From contig JAPPHZ010000045.1 in NCBI GenBank assembly GCA_028820935.1, positions 124,001-188,000 of the forward strand: a stretch of 64,000 bases of DNA, read 5' to 3'. Of this stretch, positions 17,968 to 25,735 are shown piece by piece. The notes under the pieces were generated by a model. It did no database searches, was not told where the DNA came from, and worked only from the letters and a program-made list of their open reading frames with translations. Positions within the stretch are counted from its first letter, which is position 1. The number at the start of each line of letters is the position of its first letter. The position numbers and the translations under genes were made by a program. The DNA comes from a bacterium (GTDB lineage: Bacteria > Actinomycetota > Acidimicrobiia > Spongiisociales > Spongiisociaceae).

Positions 17968-17989
17968 ATAGTCATATTTTTCTGACTAT
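17968..17989. promoter_or_regulatory. Operator palindrome ATAGTCA-N8-TGACTAT
   Basis: A perfect 7-bp inverted repeat with an AT-rich spacer lies 10-31 nt upstream of the antitoxin ATG, overlapping the likely promoter. This is the standard placement for conditional autorepression by an antitoxin-toxin complex. Confidence 0.75.
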
Positions 17990-18127
17990 TAAGTGAACCG
18001 AGACGCCCGTCCGCTCCGTAGGGCAGATGGCGGCTCCACCCTGCGCCTTGGCCCCCTCCGCTCCACGATTCCACGCCGGGACGAAGAACCAGGGGCAGCA
18101 ACGCCCACGTCGCGCTGCTACCCACCT

Positions 18128-18502
18128 CTACGGCCAGCGGTGGACCCTCGGGCCGGCGGGACCGAGCGCGGCGGCCAGTTCGGTGAGATCGTCCGGATCG
18201 CCGGTCATGATGTCATCACCGAGCCGGAGGGCGAGGAGGACGAGATGGCCGTCGACGACATCCGCGGAGCGGGAGACGGCCAGAAGCCGACCGACCGACG
18301 GACCGTCATCGAGCGAATGCACCGTGACCGTCTTGACAAACGCGGCCAGGCGGGCCTGCCGGGAGCCGTCCCGCCACACCTGGGCTACTACCGGATGGCT
18401 CGTATGCAGCCGAGTACCCGAGCGAGCGGCAGCGGTGAGAAAGGCACGGGCGGATTCATCGCCGCGGTCGACCGAGATCAACACCCCGGCGTCGAGGATC
18501 AC
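18128..18502 (-). CDS. PIN-domain toxin partner of RHH antitoxin
   Basis: The product has 124 residues. The GTG start overlaps the stop of the antitoxin (GTGA). Motifs: VILDAGVLISVDRGD (Asp4), VVAQVWRDGSRQARL, SADVVDGHLVLLA (Asp) and MTGDPDDLTEL (last Asp). The E in the second motif, usual in this family as AEVWR, is Q here, so one of the four acidic positions may be missing. It forms a leftward operon with the ribbon-helix-helix gene. A longer open frame upstream is the antitoxin's shadow. Confidence 0.82.
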   Translation of the reverse strand: MILDAGVLISVDRGDESARAFLTAAARSGTRLHTSHPVVAQVWRDGSRQARLAAFVKTVTVHSLDDGPSVGRLLAVSRSADVVDGHLVLLALRLGDDIMTGDPDDLTELAAALGPAGPRVHRWP

Positions 18503-18726
18503 AGCCCGTAGCGCCGCGCCATTGCTGCTACCGCTTCCTCGTCCACCGGACCGGCTTCGGCGTTCCAGGCGTCGAGGAAGGACTCGAGGGCGAGGTGTCG
18601 CTTCCGGTCGGCCGCCAGCGACCGGAGCGCTTGGCGGATGGCGTTGGATCTGCCACCGAACAGCGGCGCCAAACCGTCGAGGATCTCCCTGTCGTCGGCA
18701 TTGAGCCGAACCGTCGTAGTGCTCAT
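18499..18726 (-). CDS. Ribbon-helix-helix antitoxin
   Basis: The product has 75 residues. The N-terminal MSTTTVRLNADDREILDGL is a ribbon-helix-helix DNA-binding domain, followed by GGRSNAIRQALRSLAADRK and a C-terminal tail DEEAVAAMARRYGL for toxin binding. An 18-bp palindrome lies 11-28 nt upstream of the ATG. Translation is coupled to the PIN toxin by a 4-nt overlap. Confidence 0.88.
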   Translation of the reverse strand: MSTTTVRLNADDREILDGLAPLFGGRSNAIRQALRSLAADRKRHLALESFLDAWNAEAGPVDEEAVAAMARRYGL

Positions 18727-18736
18727 GCATGAGATC

Positions 18737-18754
18737 GTAGCACATACGTGCTAC
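18737..18754. promoter_or_regulatory. Operator palindrome GTAGCAC-N4-GTGCTAC
   Basis: A perfect 7-bp inverted repeat is centred between the leftward RHH antitoxin and the rightward HEPN gene. It fits an RHH operator and could control both directions. Confidence 0.75.
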
Positions 18755-18757
18755 GGC

Positions 18758-19024
18758 TTGTATTGCCTGGAGGCCTGCATCGTCGCGGCAGTCCTACATG
18801 TCGGTTGGCCGCGACCCAAGACACACCGGAGCAAGGAGAAGGCAGCCATTCGTCTGAGCACGGAACACGGCCTTCCCGACGTTGCGGGGTTGCTCGTCCT
18901 GCTCAACGATGTGCGGAAGCACGAGGCATACGGAGACGTAGTCCGACCCGACGAACTGGATCCGGAGAACGCGGCTCGGCAGATCGAAGACTACGTCGAG
19001 TCCGTAAGTAGGCTTATCGGATGA
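18758..19024 (+). CDS. HEPN-domain protein, 5' end probably lost
   Basis: The readable HEPN-like part is LYCLEACIVAAVLHVGW, then PKTHRSKEKAA and LLVLLNDVRKHEAYGDV, ending with a long helix ENAARQIEDYVESVSRL. The usual first helix of HEPN proteins (30-40 residues) is absent. The frame upstream runs straight into the RHH operator and promoter. An ATG at 18725 would overlap the RHH start codon on the other strand, so I place the start tentatively at TTG 18758 (88 residues). The stop overlaps the nucleotidyltransferase ATG. It is probably a truncated member of an MNT/HEPN pair. Confidence 0.55.
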   Translation: MYCLEACIVAAVLHVGWPRPKTHRSKEKAAIRLSTEHGLPDVAGLLVLLNDVRKHEAYGDVVRPDELDPENAARQIEDYVESVSRLIG

Positions 19025-19719
19025 CGACACACCGACTTACTTCCGAGCCGTTGTCACGTCCGAGGCACCTGCCCGAGGCCTTACTCGCTTCTGTTCGATC
19101 ATGGCCGAGCGAAGCCGCCAAGTCCTGGACGCTCCACGCGATCCGGCACTCGACGCGAGATGCCCGCATTCAGGCGGTCGTGGCCTCCGGCTCGGCGGTA
19201 CGTGAGGTGGAGCAGAGCGACGATCTCGATTTGCTGATTGTCCACCGGACCGGGCGCCCCGAGCTGCCGGATCCCTCGATAGATGTTGACGTGCGGTTCT
19301 ACGAAGAGGCGCAACTCCTACGAGGGCTGGAGAGGGGCCACGACTACCTGTTGTGGACAGTTCGATGCGGCCGTGTCCTCTTCGAACGCGACGGATGGTG
19401 GACACGGCTGACGGCGGATTGGCTACACCGCCTACCGTTGCCGCCCGCTGAGGAGGCGCGGGAACGTGCCGACAAGGCCCGCCGCATCTATGACGACCTG
19501 CTGGAGATCGGCGACCACGATGCGGCCGCGGAGGTTCGTGTCTCGATGCTCACCTGCCTCGCCCGGGCGGCGCTCAGCAGCGCAGGAGTCTTCCCGAACT
19601 CACGACCGGAACTCGCCGACCAACTACGCGGCATCGACAAGCACGACCTCGCGGACCGCCTGTCCGATGCGTTAACCCACAGATACGGTTATCCGAGCCA
19701 TGGTCGTTTCCTACCTTGA
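19021..19719 (+). CDS. MNT-type nucleotidyltransferase
   Basis: The product has 232 residues. The polymerase-beta fold signature GS-x10-DxD appears as GSAVREVEQSDDLDLLIV, with a third acidic residue in SIDVDVRFYEE. In MNT/HEPN modules this protein adenylylates or antagonises the HEPN RNase. The C-terminal half (RADKARRIYDDLLEIGDHDAAAEVR...) is helical and may replace HEPN contacts. It overlaps the HEPN stop by 4 nt. The gene itself looks complete. Confidence 0.82.
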   Translation: MTTHRLTSEPLSRPRHLPEALLASVRSWPSEAAKSWTLHAIRHSTRDARIQAVVASGSAVREVEQSDDLDLLIVHRTGRPELPDPSIDVDVRFYEEAQLLRGLERGHDYLLWTVRCGRVLFERDGWWTRLTADWLHRLPLPPAEEARERADKARRIYDDLLEIGDHDAAAEVRVSMLTCLARAALSSAGVFPNSRPELADQLRGIDKHDLADRLSDALTHRYGYPSHGRFLP

Positions 19720-19785
19720 TCGACAACAACGTATTGAAGGGTCCACCACAGACAGTCCAAAGGTCATCGACCAAGGAGCTCTAGC

Positions 19786-20202
19786 GTGGATAAGGAACAA
19801 GCTGGGCGCTGTGTACTGATGTCGATCAAACCACGTTTCGCGCATGCGATCCTGGATGGTTCCAAGAAGGTGGAATTCCGTAAGCGTCGTCTTGCGAACG
19901 ACATACAGAAGGCGTACGTGTATGTGACAGCCCCTGTCAAGGCTGTTCAGGGTGAGTTCGATGTTGAGAATCAGGTTGTCGGGACTCCGGAGGAGCTGTG
20001 GGCCCGGTTCGCCGGCGTAGCTGGAATAGACCGACAGGACTTCTTCGACTACTTCAGCACCACAACCCGAGGTGTGGGAATCGGGGTTGGAGCCGTCACG
20101 TGTTACACGGAGCCGGTACCTCTCGAGGTGTTGGATCCCGGTGGTCGCGCCCCACAGAGCGTAAAGTACCTCAGTGCAGTCCCGGGAGTTCCTCGCAGGT
20201 GA
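19786..20202 (+). CDS. ASCH-domain protein
   Basis: The product has 138 residues and starts with GTG. The ASCH signature is CVLMSIKPRFAHAILDGSKKVEFRKRR, followed by AYVYVTAPVKAVQGEF, typical of the small RNA-binding/regulatory ASCH family. In such loci ASCH proteins often accompany acetyltransferase or toxin-antitoxin genes, and here it follows the MNT gene by 66 nt. AAGGAG lies 10 nt before the GTG. Two hairpins downstream could end the transcript. The function is unknown. Confidence 0.85.
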   Translation: MDKEQAGRCVLMSIKPRFAHAILDGSKKVEFRKRRLANDIQKAYVYVTAPVKAVQGEFDVENQVVGTPEELWARFAGVAGIDRQDFFDYFSTTTRGVGIGVGAVTCYTEPVPLEVLDPGGRAPQSVKYLSAVPGVPRR

Positions 20203-20213
20203 CCCTTCCGGGT

Positions 20214-20245
20214 GAGGAGCCGGCCCCGGCGCTTCCTGGCTCCTC
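20214..20245 (+). terminator. Hairpin downstream of the ASCH gene
   Basis: GAGGAGCC pairs perfectly with GGCTCCTC around a 16-nt GC-rich loop, 11 nt after the ASCH stop. No T-tract follows, so it may be a pause/stop structure rather than a classical intrinsic terminator. Confidence 0.5.
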
Positions 20246-20284
20246 GTAGGGGGTCTTGATCACCGGATGGGTACGGTGCATCAA

Positions 20285-20305
20285 GGCCCTCGGCGCCTGA
20301 GGGCC
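20285..20305 (+). terminator. Second hairpin downstream of the ASCH gene
   Basis: GGCCCTC and GAGGGCC form a perfect 7-bp stem with a 7-nt loop. No T-tract follows. Together with the preceding hairpin it fills the spacer after the ASCH gene. Confidence 0.45.
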
Positions 20306-20415
20306 AAGATTGGGCAGGGCTCACCCGCATAGGTAGAGGCGTACCGGGCCGCTAGGACACGAAGCCGATCTCAAGCCCAACCAGTCATTGGACTATACTA
20401 TATTCTCTCAAACGC

Positions 20416-20421
20416 TATAAT
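20416..20421 (+). promoter_or_regulatory. TATAAT in an AT-rich island
   Basis: A consensus -10 hexamer sits in an unusually AT-rich segment (20388-20460) about 65 nt upstream of the small membrane protein gene. TTGGAC at 20388-20393 is too far (22 nt) for a standard -35, so the pairing is uncertain. Confidence 0.35.
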
Positions 20422-20485
20422 ATACTCAATAGCTTTACCAACAGATGCAGCTATTCTGGCTAAGCAGTTAAGGGAAGGAGAGCCG

Positions 20486-20683
20486 GTGGTGGTTGAGTGG
20501 GGAACCGTGCTGGCAATCCTGGTCCCCGTAACCGGGCTGGTGGCCGGTGTCTTCCGGGTGCTTGATGCGAGGCTCACCCGCATCGACCGAAGAGCGGAGG
20601 AACGCCACAAGGACGTTCTCGGTCTGATCCGCCTCTACCACCCGTCGCCGGCACGATCCGACGCCGGCACCGGCACGGGTTGA
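20486..20683 (+). CDS. Small single-span membrane protein
   Basis: The product has 65 residues with a GTG start preceded by GGAAGGAGAG. One hydrophobic segment (VLAILVPVTGLVAGVF, about 8-23) is followed by a basic, charged cytosolic part (RLTRIDRRAEERHKDVL). The layout resembles small holin-like or hemolysin-XhlA-like proteins, but no family is recognised with confidence. It stands alone between the ASCH gene and a VapBC-type module. Confidence 0.55.
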   Translation: MVVEWGTVLAILVPVTGLVAGVFRVLDARLTRIDRRAEERHKDVLGLIRLYHPSPARSDAGTGTG

Positions 20684-20756
20684 CCGGCTACGCGGCTTCC
20701 CACCCCCACAAGAACGCACGAGAGCTCCGCCGGCTTGCGTACCGATCTCACTTCCC

Positions 20757-21170
20757 CTAAGGCTCGACTCTCGCTACTTCGGGGAGCCGGTCGAAGTCCC
20801 TGTCGTAGCTGAGAATCTCGGTGATCCCCCTGGCCTCCGTTTGGGCCACCCCCAGAGCATCTGCGAAGTCGAGGAACGGGTACTGGGCGTACAGGTCCAG
20901 AGCTCGGATACAAACCCGCTTGTCAGGCATCACCAGGCCTCGTAGGGACACGATGGGATGGAGCCTCGCCGCGATCTCGTCCGGCGGCAGCCGGTACGGG
21001 CCACGCTGGGAGGACAGCACGTAGGTGGCCTCGGCAATGGTGGCCGCAGAGGTAGTCAGTTCCTCGCGTCCCTTGCTCACCCGTTCGAACAGCCGGTAGC
21101 AGGCGGCCGCCTTCTTCTCGTCGTCCCTGGTCAGATACCGGATGATGACGTTGGTGTCCAGGTACCTCAC
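20757..21170 (-). CDS. vapC: VapC-type PIN toxin, partner of AbrB-type antitoxin
   Basis: The product has 137 residues. MRYLDTNVIIRYLTRDD (Asp5), TIAEATYVL (Glu), FLDFADALGVAQ (Asp) and LSYDRDFDRLP (last Asp) give a complete PIN active site. The ATG overlaps the stop of the SpoVT/AbrB-like antitoxin by 4 nt. The module is intact and reads leftward. Confidence 0.92.
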   Translation of the reverse strand: MRYLDTNVIIRYLTRDDEKKAAACYRLFERVSKGREELTTSAATIAEATYVLSSQRGPYRLPPDEIAARLHPIVSLRGLVMPDKRVCIRALDLYAQYPFLDFADALGVAQTEARGITEILSYDRDFDRLPEVARVEP

Positions 21171-21436
21171 AACTCGTTCATCTCGTCGACCAGGTCGGCT
21201 GCCTTCTCCTCCTTGGCCATCCGGATGATGTCCTCGAGATCCCCATGGTCATCCAGGGCCTTGACCGATCCGTATGCCGTCTCCAGCGTGAACGGCGCCT
21301 TGCGCAGCCGGACGGCACCGTTGTCCTCAATGGTGAACGAGACCTTGTCCCTCGGCTCGATGCCGAGATGATGGCGTACCTCGCCGGGTATCGTCACCTG
21401 ATTGCGTTGTGTGGTGGACATGGTGAAACTCCGCAT
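21167..21436 (-). CDS. SpoVT/AbrB (MazE-like) antitoxin
   Basis: The product has 89 residues from the ATG at 21436, preceded by TTGGAGGAC. A longer frame from a TTG at 21463 would overlap the operator and is less likely. The swapped-hairpin AbrB fold shows as STTQRNQVTIPGEVRHHLG, then DKVSFTIEDNGAVRLRKA. The acidic C-terminus (DLEDIIRMAKEEKAADLVDE) would bind the toxin. Confidence 0.88.
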   Translation of the reverse strand: MRSFTMSTTQRNQVTIPGEVRHHLGIEPRDKVSFTIEDNGAVRLRKAPFTLETAYGSVKALDDHGDLEDIIRMAKEEKAADLVDEMNEL

Positions 21437-21463
21437 CCTGTCCTCCAATGGTCTCTGATACAA

Positions 21464-21489
21464 ACAATGAGATGCCGCTGTCTCATTGT
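21464..21489. promoter_or_regulatory. Operator palindrome ACAATGAGA-N8-TCTCATTGT
   Basis: A perfect 9-bp inverted repeat lies 28-53 nt upstream of the AbrB-type antitoxin start, where an autoregulatory operator would sit. It is the longest perfect dyad among the toxin-antitoxin promoters here. Confidence 0.8.
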
Positions 21490-21571
21490 ACAGATCCTGA
21501 TGTCGGTAAGCTAGTGGTGTGTATTGGATGAGTCAACCATGTCGGCTCTTAGCCTCGCCGACACCGCTCGG

Positions 21572-21739
21572 TCATTTGCGGCCCGTAATGCCGGCGAGGA
21601 AGAATCCCACCCCGGCCAGCCAGGTGATCGAGCCCCACAGCAGGAGCGCGTCGCCAGCCCGGAGAGCGGCGATGAGGAACATCACACCGGATACGGTGAA
21701 CAGGCACCAACCGATCAGCTCGAACCTGCCGCCCGTCAT
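21572..21739 (-). CDS. Small two-span membrane protein coupled to the PLP enzyme
   Basis: The product has 55 residues. The ATG overlaps the stop of the upstream PLP enzyme by one base (TGATG), indicating translational coupling. Two hydrophobic segments, LIGWCLFTVSGVMFLIAAL and LLLWGSITWLAGVGFFLAG, are separated by RAGDA, and it ends TGRK. No family is recognised. The tight coupling suggests it travels with the enzyme, perhaps as a membrane anchor; that is inference. Confidence 0.65.
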   Translation of the reverse strand: MTGGRFELIGWCLFTVSGVMFLIAALRAGDALLLWGSITWLAGVGFFLAGITGRK

Positions 21740-23199
21740 CAGCCCAGGCCGGTGAGCGAGTTGAACTCCGCGATGAGCCGATCGATCGGGTCGGCGAGGG
21801 CCTGGATGCCGGTCCAGTAGTCGTCGTCGTACCACTGGGCCTGGATCTCCTCGTAGGTCTTTCCCTGCTGCTCCACCCACGTGTAGTACTTGAGGTTGTG
21901 GATGCGCTTGCGGTCGTAGTAGCCGAGCTCGTGGACGTGCTCGGTGGACGTCCCCAAGATGTGGCGGTGGTACGCGGCCACGGCATCGTGGGTGGTGAAG
22001 GTGCCCCGGTCCTCGCTCAACTCGTGGAGCCGGCTCCGGTACATGTCCATCGAGTCGGTGGCGATGGTCACCACTATGTCCCGGCCGGTCATCTCGTAGT
22101 ACTTGGCGAGCTTGATGGCGGACAGCAGGTTGGCGGCGCCGGAGATGCCGAGCAGCGGGAGGCCTTCGATGACGTCGGGATCGACACCCCGGGAAACCAG
22201 GTACTCCTGTCCGGCCGCCTCGTTGAACAGGCGGGTCAGCGAAACGGCCGCCTCGTCATCCAGCCCGATGGCGAGGTCGGTGTTCTTGACGTTGTGGACC
22301 CAGGGGATGTGCTTGTCACCGATGCCCTCGATCCGGTGCTCCCCGAAGCCGTTGAGCAGCATGGTCGGGCACTGGATGGCCTCCCCGCCGGCGATCACCG
22401 AGCCGGGGAAGCGTTGCTTGAGGTAGTCGCCGGCGGCGATGGTCCCCGCCGATCCGGTGGTCACCGCGAAGCCCCTGTACCGGTCCCCCTCCCCCATCAC
22501 CTCGGCCAGCACCTCCTCCACGGCGGGACCGGTCACCGATACGTGCCACAGGTAGTTGCCGAACTCGTCGAACTGGTTGAAGATCACCAGGTCCTCGCCG
22601 GAGGCGGCCAACTCGTTGCACTTGTCGAAGATCTCCTTGACGTTCGACTCGGAACCGGGGGTCTTGATGATCTCCCCCGCCACCGTCTGGAGCCACTCGA
22701 AGCGCTCGCGGCTCATGCCCTCCGGGAGGATGGCGATCGACTCGCATCCCAGGAGGTTGGAGTCGTAGGCGCCTCCCCGGCAGTAGTTCCCGGTGGAGGG
22801 CCAGACCGCCTTCTGGGACCCGGGATCGAACTGTCCGGTGACCAGGCGGGGAACCAGGCAGCCGAAGGCCGCTCCCACCTTGTGCGCACCCGTGGGGAAC
22901 CACTTACCGATCAGGGAGATGATCCGGGCGTCCACTCCGGTCAGCTCGGAGGGCCACTCCACGTAGTTCACGCCGCCGAAGCCTCCCCCTCGGGAGACGG
23001 GTTGGTTGTGCCAGGTGATCCGGTACAGGTTGAGCGGGTGGAGGTCCCACAGCCCGATGTCCTCGAGCCCCTCACGGACGTCGGAGGGGATCAGACCCGG
23101 ATCCCGCATCTGCGCGAGGGTGGGAACGCGCACGCCGCGGTCCCGGGTGTGGACGGCCACCGCCTCGAGGGTGGCCTCGTCAACTGTCAGATCGATCAT
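21739..23199 (-). CDS. PLP-dependent fold-type II enzyme (cysteine-synthase superfamily)
   Basis: The product has 486 residues. PLP lysine is in WFPTGAHKVGAAFG. The substrate loop is PSTGNYCRGGAYDSN. The glycine-rich phosphate-binding loop is TTGSAGTIAAGDYL. The protein is longer than ordinary cysteine synthases and resembles the PLP subunits found beside ygeW/ygeX-type purine-catabolic genes, where a fold-II enzyme acts on a diamino acid. The substrate cannot be assigned. It is followed by a coupled small membrane protein. With the threonine-synthase-like gene and two C-N hydrolases nearby it suggests an amino-acid-releasing catabolic set. Confidence 0.8.
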   Translation of the reverse strand: MIDLTVDEATLEAVAVHTRDRGVRVPTLAQMRDPGLIPSDVREGLEDIGLWDLHPLNLYRITWHNQPVSRGGGFGGVNYVEWPSELTGVDARIISLIGKWFPTGAHKVGAAFGCLVPRLVTGQFDPGSQKAVWPSTGNYCRGGAYDSNLLGCESIAILPEGMSRERFEWLQTVAGEIIKTPGSESNVKEIFDKCNELAASGEDLVIFNQFDEFGNYLWHVSVTGPAVEEVLAEVMGEGDRYRGFAVTTGSAGTIAAGDYLKQRFPGSVIAGGEAIQCPTMLLNGFGEHRIEGIGDKHIPWVHNVKNTDLAIGLDDEAAVSLTRLFNEAAGQEYLVSRGVDPDVIEGLPLLGISGAANLLSAIKLAKYYEMTGRDIVVTIATDSMDMYRSRLHELSEDRGTFTTHDAVAAYHRHILGTSTEHVHELGYYDRKRIHNLKYYTWVEQQGKTYEEIQAQWYDDDYWTGIQALADPIDRLIAEFNSLTGLG

Positions 23200-23337
23200 G
23201 GCGCGATATCCCTGTATGCCAGGCAGCGATGGTCGGATGGAACCAGCCTGCTCCCAAACGGACGGTCCTCTATCCCTGGTCCGAGTCGGATCGCGCTCGA
23301 TCCTCCAATCATCACAGGACCTAGGAAGCGGAACGGA

Positions 23338-23556
23338 TTATGACCATACCCTCTCGCTGACCGCAACCTTTCCCACCTCGGCCTCATCGACGTCCAGTGA
23401 GCAGGCGATCAGATCGCGGGCCATTTCCTCTACTTCATCGCGATGCGCGGCCTGCGTATACCCGAACTTCAGGCCCACCACCCGAATCGCCCACCAACCA
23501 TCGGCGGTATGGAAGGCTTCAGCCTGGTAAGTATCGGTGGCACTGAGGGATGTCAT
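23338..23556 (-). CDS. hicB: HicB-like antitoxin
   Basis: The product has 72 residues: TYQAEAFHTADGWWAIRVVG, then QAAHRDEVEEMARDLIACSL, the short HicB fold of the type lacking a separate DNA-binding domain. The ATG overlaps the restored-frame stop of the upstream HicA gene (ATGA), showing the two were coupled before HicA suffered a frameshift. The antitoxin remains intact. Confidence 0.85.
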   Translation of the reverse strand: MTSLSATDTYQAEAFHTADGWWAIRVVGLKFGYTQAAHRDEVEEMARDLIACSLDVDEAEVGKVAVSERVWS

Positions 23557-23749
23557 CGGACGGCCTCCCTGGCTTCTTTGAGGATTGCCCTGCTGTATGT
23601 TCGTTTATCTCCCGGTGGCGGGGGATTTGCACACGTTCGCTCCCGATCGCCCATATCTGGTGGCTACGACCCTCCCGGACGAATTCGAACTCCAGGTCGG
23701 CCGACTTGGCGATGATCCGGAGGCGTCGCACCAAGTTATGCCTCTTCAC
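23553..23749 (-). pseudogene. hicA: HicA toxin with single-base frameshift
   Basis: It starts with GTG. The frame reads RLRIIAKSADLEFEFVREG, GSERVQIPRHREINEHTAG, then diverges into nonsense. In the next frame the expected HicA ending AILKEAREAVR follows at once and terminates at 23553 with TGA overlapping the HicB ATG. One missing base near 23595 explains everything: 197 nt are present where 198 (65 codons plus stop) are expected. The active-site His is unusual as well (SHQIW instead of the common GSHH/NH motif). Confidence 0.85.
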
Positions 23750-23978
23750 CGGAGGGTAACAGTCATCGCGTGCCGCTCGGAAGCTCGCCCCTTGGTTCTC
23801 GCGTGCGACCTACCGGCGCGGCAGCTGTGGATCATGAGGCCGTTGTAACAATGACACCGGCCGAAATCAACCCTCACGTGCCCAGACCCATGCGGAGCAG
23901 GCAGAGTAAGAGGACTACCTAGTTCATGCCGGGCGCTCGCCCAACGTTCGACAGTTGATTGTTGGATCACCGGACGCC

Positions 23979-25304
23979 CTACGCGTGGAGTGGGTCCCCC
24001 GTCACCCCCTTGAGCCTTTCCAACCACTGTTCCATTCTGACGGCTATCTCGTCGGGGTCGAGCCCGTCCGGTCCCGGCCGTACCGGTAGCGGGACGGCGC
24101 CGGTGCGGTCGATCCCGCGCATGACTCCCCGGATGTCCTTCAACCCCGACCCGGTCGAGATGACCACCACGCGGTCGGAGATTCCCACCGGCGGGACGCT
24201 TTCCTGCCGTCCCGCCACCATTTCGGCAAGCCCGGCGAAGGCGGCGGCGGCGGCCGGCTCCGGGAAGATGCCCGAATCGGCCGACACCGTCGGGATCATC
24301 TCCAGGATGGCATCGTCATCGACCGCCACCCAGCCGCCGCCCGTGTCGACCACAGCAGCCATCGCCTTGACCCGATCGCGGGGCAGGTCGGCGCTGATCG
24401 AATCGGCGGCGGTGCTGGCGCCCACCGGCGGCTTCGTGGTCAGGTCGTCTCCGTTCAGCCATGCGTCGACCATGTAGGAACTGCCGGCTGCCTGGACCCC
24501 GTAGATGCGGGGCATGCGGTCGATCCACCCCAACTCCAGCGCATCCCGGAGGCCCTTGTGCACCCCTCCGATGATCGACCCGTCCCCAACGCTCACGAAG
24601 ATCGCATCGGGCGCCTCCCAGCCCAGCTGCTCGACGATCTCGAGGACCACCGTCTTCTTGCCCTCCCCCACGTAGGGATTGATCCCGGTGTTGCGGTTGT
24701 ACCAGCCGAAGCGGTCGACCGCCTCCTGGCACAGCCGGACGGCGTCGTCGTAGGTGCCTTCCACCAGCATCACGAAGGCCCCGTAGGCCAGCAGTTGGGC
24801 GACCTTGGCCTCGGGCGCCGTCTCCGGGACGAAGATGACCGCGGTCTGGCCGGTCCCGGCCGCCAGGCCCGCCAGGGCGGCTGCCGCGTTCCCGGTCGAG
24901 GCGGTGGTGACCGTCTCGGCGCCCTCCTCGGCCGCCCTCGCCAGCGCCACCGCCGAGGCCCGGTCCTTGAGGGAGCCGGTGGGTTGGCGGCCCTCGTCCT
25001 TGACCCACAGCCGCTCCACCCCCCAGCGCCCGGCCAGACGCTCCACCTCGATGAGGGGCGTCCCCCCCACTCCCAGGGCCGAGACGGCCACGCCGGACCC
25101 GACCGGAAGCAGCGGACGGTAACGCCACATGGATCGCTCCGGGTCGGCGGCCAGGCTGTCGGGACTGAGCACCTTGCCGATGGCTGCATAGTCGTACCGG
25201 GCGTCGAGCGTGCCCACCTCCCCGCAACGGTCGCATACGTACCTACCCGGCGCCGGCCGGTACGCCTCGGAGCAGACGGTGCATCGCAGACCGGTCAGGA
25301 ACAC
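23979..25304 (-). CDS. Threonine-synthase-like PLP enzyme
   Basis: The product has 441 residues from GTG. An N-terminal zinc ribbon (Cys 8, 11, 24, 27) precedes a fold-type II PLP domain: GRQPTGSLKDRAS with the PLP lysine, TASTGNAAAALAG, and the phosphate loop VSVGDGSIIGGVH. A zinc ribbon plus this layout is typical of threonine synthase-family and related beta-replacing enzymes. The VSVGDGS loop and context of nucleobase-type hydrolases make a catabolic paralogue at least as likely as a biosynthetic ThrC. No thrB or hom neighbours are present. Confidence 0.8.
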   Translation of the reverse strand: MFLTGLRCTVCSEAYRPAPGRYVCDRCGEVGTLDARYDYAAIGKVLSPDSLAADPERSMWRYRPLLPVGSGVAVSALGVGGTPLIEVERLAGRWGVERLWVKDEGRQPTGSLKDRASAVALARAAEEGAETVTTASTGNAAAALAGLAAGTGQTAVIFVPETAPEAKVAQLLAYGAFVMLVEGTYDDAVRLCQEAVDRFGWYNRNTGINPYVGEGKKTVVLEIVEQLGWEAPDAIFVSVGDGSIIGGVHKGLRDALELGWIDRMPRIYGVQAAGSSYMVDAWLNGDDLTTKPPVGASTAADSISADLPRDRVKAMAAVVDTGGGWVAVDDDAILEMIPTVSADSGIFPEPAAAAAFAGLAEMVAGRQESVPPVGISDRVVVISTGSGLKDIRGVMRGIDRTGAVPLPVRPGPDGLDPDEIAVRMEQWLERLKGVTGDPLHA

Positions 25305-25735
25305 TTCACACGGCTCCTGTGCCGGTGGGGGCGTACGGAGACTGCCGGGTGGAAAACGCGAAAAAAAAGGGGTTGACTCCGCTGCCGGTTATCGGCATAT
25401 TGCAACACCCATCAACAAACATCACCGGGTCCGGACCTGGTGATCATCCGGATCGCGCCGGACGGGTGAACGCTCCATGCGGATTAGCAAGAACGGGTCT
25501 CCGTGGGGGCAGCGGACTCTCTCCGACTCTCGAAAAGGGTTCCATTCAGCACACCCGTCGGCGCGCCCGGGCCTGGATCGGTGGTGGCGGGGGTGGGCAG
25601 CCCGGTAGGGCTGGCGGCGCGGCCGGAGCGGTTTTCGCGTTCTCGGGCGACGGGTTGGATGAGGCGAGCCGCTCGGCAGTTGTGCAATCCGGGGTGCGCG
25701 GGCTTGGTCGATCGAGCCCCCGCGGAGGTGCTCCA
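25305..25735. other. Intergenic region with dispersed repeat and an orphan promoter
   Basis: Between two leftward genes. It contains GAAAACGCGAAAAAAAAG at 25352 and, on the minus strand at 25628-25645, an 18-mer matching 2098-2115 with one mismatch. On the plus strand TTGACT (25373-25378), 17 nt, CATATT (25396-25401) make a good promoter that points into the antisense side of the carbamoylase gene. No coding frame is convincing. Confidence 0.5.

Noticed and set aside
23750-23978. Promoter or gene between HicA and the threonine-synthase-like gene
   Set aside because: I found no dyad, promoter pair or coding frame strong enough to list.
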